A program made the position numbers and the translations under genes. A stretch of 33,454 bases of DNA, from NCBI GenBank assembly GCA_025454925.1, contig JALONM010000041.1:1-33454 (forward strand), in the 5' to 3' direction. Positions 31,353 to 33,454 of this stretch are shown here, piece after piece; position 1 is the stretch's first letter; each line of letters begins with the position of its first letter. Source of the stretch: Cytophagaceae bacterium (GTDB lineage Bacteria; Bacteroidota; Bacteroidia; Cytophagales; Cytophagaceae). The notes under the pieces were generated by a model. The model searched no databases, was not told the origin of the DNA, and saw only the letters and a program-made list of their open reading frames with translations.

Positions 31353-32228
31353 TTACATCATTTTTAACACCGCTTCAATTTTCTTTCTTAAATCTGTTGA
31401 AGCTTTAGACAAAGGCATACGTACGTTCGATGTACATACTCCTTGTATTTCCAATACCTGCTTAATGCCCACTGGATTCCCTTCCTCATAGAGCAAAGGA
31501 TTCAAATCAACGAAATATTTGGCAACTTCAGAGGCCTCTTTAAATTTATTGTCTAAGGCCAATTGAACCATTTGCGAAAATTTACCAGGAAAAGCATTAG
31601 CCAATACAGACATAACCCCTTGCGCACCTATCGAAATCATAGGGACCGTAATTAAATCGTCACCTGAAATCAAATTAAACTCAGGTGACACATACTTGGC
31701 TATCTCTAAAGCCTGCTCAATATTTCCAGAAGCTTCTTTAATGCCAGCAATATTGGGCACGGAAGACAAACGAATGGTTGTTTTAGCAGCTATATTGGAA
31801 GCTGTCCTCCCTGGTACATTGTACAAAATAACCGGCACAGGACAAGCTTCGGCCAGCATTTTATAATGTTGAAATATTCCTTCCTGAGATGGCTTATTGT
31901 AATAGGGACTTACAGATAACACCGAATCGATACCCTCGAAATTCATTTTTGAAATAAAGGAAAGTAATTCTTGTGTATTGTTTCCACCTATTCCAAATAC
32001 AATGCGTTTGCGCCCTTTATTGATCGAATGGATGAATGATAGTACTTCGAGCTTTTCTTCTTTAGTAGTTGTAGCCGATTCGCTGGTAGTGCCATTTACT
32101 AGTAAATAGTCCACTCCTTGAATGCAATTTTCAACTAACTTTTGGTAGGCATTATAATCTATACTTCCATCGTCTTTAAAGGGAGTGATCAGTGCTACTC
32201 CTGTTCCGCGTAAGGCATTCGTACCCAT
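31353..32228 (-). CDS. dapA: 4-hydroxy-tetrahydrodipicolinate synthase
   Basis: 291 aa from ATG 32228, which gives the family start GTGVALITPF; an in-frame upstream codon at 32249 adds seven residues. DapA condenses pyruvate with aspartate semialdehyde in the lysine/diaminopimelate pathway. Schiff-base Lys164 (AGIKEASGN), Tyr136 (YNVPGRT) and the NGTTSESAT loop are present; the loop has Ser where many DapA enzymes have Gly (TTGE), a mild change. It is a single leftward gene converging with the lipoprotein gene through the terminator. Confidence 0.95.
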   Translation of the reverse strand: MGTNALRGTGVALITPFKDDGSIDYNAYQKLVENCIQGVDYLLVNGTTSESATTTKEEKLEVLSFIHSINKGRKRIVFGIGGNNTQELLSFISKMNFEGIDSVLSVSPYYNKPSQEGIFQHYKMLAEACPVPVILYNVPGRTASNIAAKTTIRLSSVPNIAGIKEASGNIEQALEIAKYVSPEFNLISGDDLITVPMISIGAQGVMSVLANAFPGKFSQMVQLALDNKFKEASEVAKYFVDLNPLLYEEGNPVGIKQVLEIQGVCTSNVRMPLSKASTDLRKKIEAVLKMM

Positions 32229-32352
32229 ATTCTTATTGTTAAAGCACAAAGTTCACAAAAACAATAAATATATGAAATCAAAATACAGTAATGGGAAAGT
32301 ATTTTATCAACAAAAGAAATTGATTCTGATGCAGAGCAACGATAAAGAGAAA

Positions 32353-32631
32353 TTATCTTTTTTTGGAAATTCTATTAAAGCTAATGGCTCTTTGCTCTTG
32401 GCATTTAAACTTTGAGAACGAAAAGCCACGTCTTTGAAGGTGTTTGAGTTTATTACCCGAGACTCTTTTCCTCCAGCGTTTAAATGAATTGGGTAACAAA
32501 TACGAACGCATCAATTCTATTACATCTTTTTCTTGAAGACCAAACTGCAGGAATATCGCCTCAAATGGAGTCCTATCTTCCCATGCCATTTCAACAATTC
32601 TATCAAGATCAGAAACAGGAATGTTTTTCAT
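32353..32631 (-). CDS. TIGR03643 / DUF2805 family protein
   Basis: 92 aa. The N-terminal 60 residues have the family pattern: IVEMAWEDRTPFEAIFLQFGLQEKDVIELMR and then SFKRWRKRVSGNKLKH. This looks like a small helix-turn-helix-type fold with a basic tail, so nucleic acid binding is possible. Function is unknown in this family. It stands alone, 124 bases upstream of dapA in the same direction. Confidence 0.9.
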   Translation of the reverse strand: MKNIPVSDLDRIVEMAWEDRTPFEAIFLQFGLQEKDVIELMRSYLLPNSFKRWRKRVSGNKLKHLQRRGFSFSKFKCQEQRAISFNRISKKR

Positions 32632-32870
32632 GATTACTTATAACCACTCAAGCTCAAAAAAGATTAGTTAGAAGTCTGTTATTTTTCAATGATACGGGAT
32701 TGATAAAGAGTGGGATGTTTTCAGGCGCAAAGACTTGGTTGTGTTTTCCGGTACAATCAGCGCAGCGTCATTAATGAAGAGGTTGATTAAGAAGTAATGC
32801 TTCAAGGGCTTGTACCCCATACCGACTACCTAAAGGGGGCTGGGTGGGTAAAAAGGCTATAAAATAAAAA
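32632..32870. other. intergenic region upstream of the TIGR03643 gene and beyond the rRNA terminator
   Basis: I see no gene, tRNA or repeat in these 239 bases. They lie between the end of the rRNA transcript and the ATG of the TIGR03643 gene. Confidence 0.6.
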
Positions 32871-32902
32871 CACCCTTGTCTGTGTATTCACAAACAAGGG
32901 TG
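32861..32902 (-). terminator. rRNA operon terminator
   Basis: On the minus strand, 32902-32889 pairs with 32884-32871 over 14 bp (one U-G pair) around a 4-nt loop, followed by a U-rich run (TTTTTATTTT). It lies just past the 5S gene and ends the rRNA transcript. Confidence 0.88.
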
Positions 32903-32916
32903 CTTTAAAAAAAGGT

Positions 32917-33023
<107 letters not shown>

Positions 33024-33104
33024 TTATCGTTAAAGTCTTTCGTTATTGAAACAATAACGGTTGAATCATAATGATGGAGAGTAAAATACTAAGAGAAAGT
33101 CCAC

Positions 33105-33454
<350 letters not shown>

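Noticed and set aside
32632-32870. tRNA gene next to the rRNA operon
   Set aside because: No cloverleaf or GTTCGA-type T-loop was found on either strand.

Overview
The window is a chromosomal segment of a Bacteroidota bacterium, probably a free-living polysaccharide degrader from the Cytophagia, Chitinophagia or Sphingobacteriia group; the exact class cannot be read from the sequence. Evidence: three large secreted proteins end in a type IX secretion system (T9SS) C-terminal sorting domain; several promoters match the Bacteroidota form TTTG-N19-21-TAnnTTTG with very short leaders; and there are families common in this phylum (DUF1653, TIGR03643/DUF2805, DUF4369-thioredoxin, PD40/TPR proteins, DUF3108).

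Layout, left to right. 1-3.6 kb: a copy of a 94-nt structured repeat and a T9SS surface protein with two carbohydrate-binding-like modules. 3.6-5.4 kb: a leftward operon queD - lpxB - small zinc-finger-like gene. 5.4-5.9 kb: an AT-rich divergent intergenic region with DnaA-box-like sites. 5.9-7.8 kb: an exported rhodanese-like protein and a TPR/PD40 protein, with a GC-rich structured repeat between them. 7.8-11.8 kb: leftward genes for an exported thioredoxin-like protein, a PhoB-type regulator and its PhoR-type kinase (one probable operon), with a DUF3108 protein upstream. 11.8-13.3 kb: aroQ overlapping a class V aminotransferase gene. 13.4-14.3 kb: xerD, divergent from aroQ.

14.3-15.0 kb is a gene-free cluster of four structured or repetitive elements. 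It is followed by a T9SS-secreted GH10 xylanase (15.0-17.9 kb), pfkB (leftward), a divergent region with a strong leftward terminator or attenuator, then ksgA-mgtE (abutting), acpS, a small two-helix membrane protein, and an 865-aa protein that looks like the tape-measure protein of contractile injection systems but has no other such gene near it. Next come a BNR/sortilin-repeat T9SS protein, an MBL hydrolase - DUF1653 operon, and a two-gene unit (outer-membrane barrel plus lipoprotein) whose products share a C-terminal domain. The window ends with dapA, a TIGR03643 gene and the 3' end of an rRNA operon (23S, 5S) transcribed leftward.

Most genes are housekeeping (lipid A, queuosine/pterin, shikimate, lysine, glycolysis, rRNA methylation, Mg2+ uptake, ACP activation) interspersed with secreted and cell-envelope genes. 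The most promising unexplained items are the lone tape-measure-like gene, the barrel/lipoprotein pair with a shared domain, the leftward RNA or attenuator between pfkB and ksgA, and the two repeat families with conserved folding.
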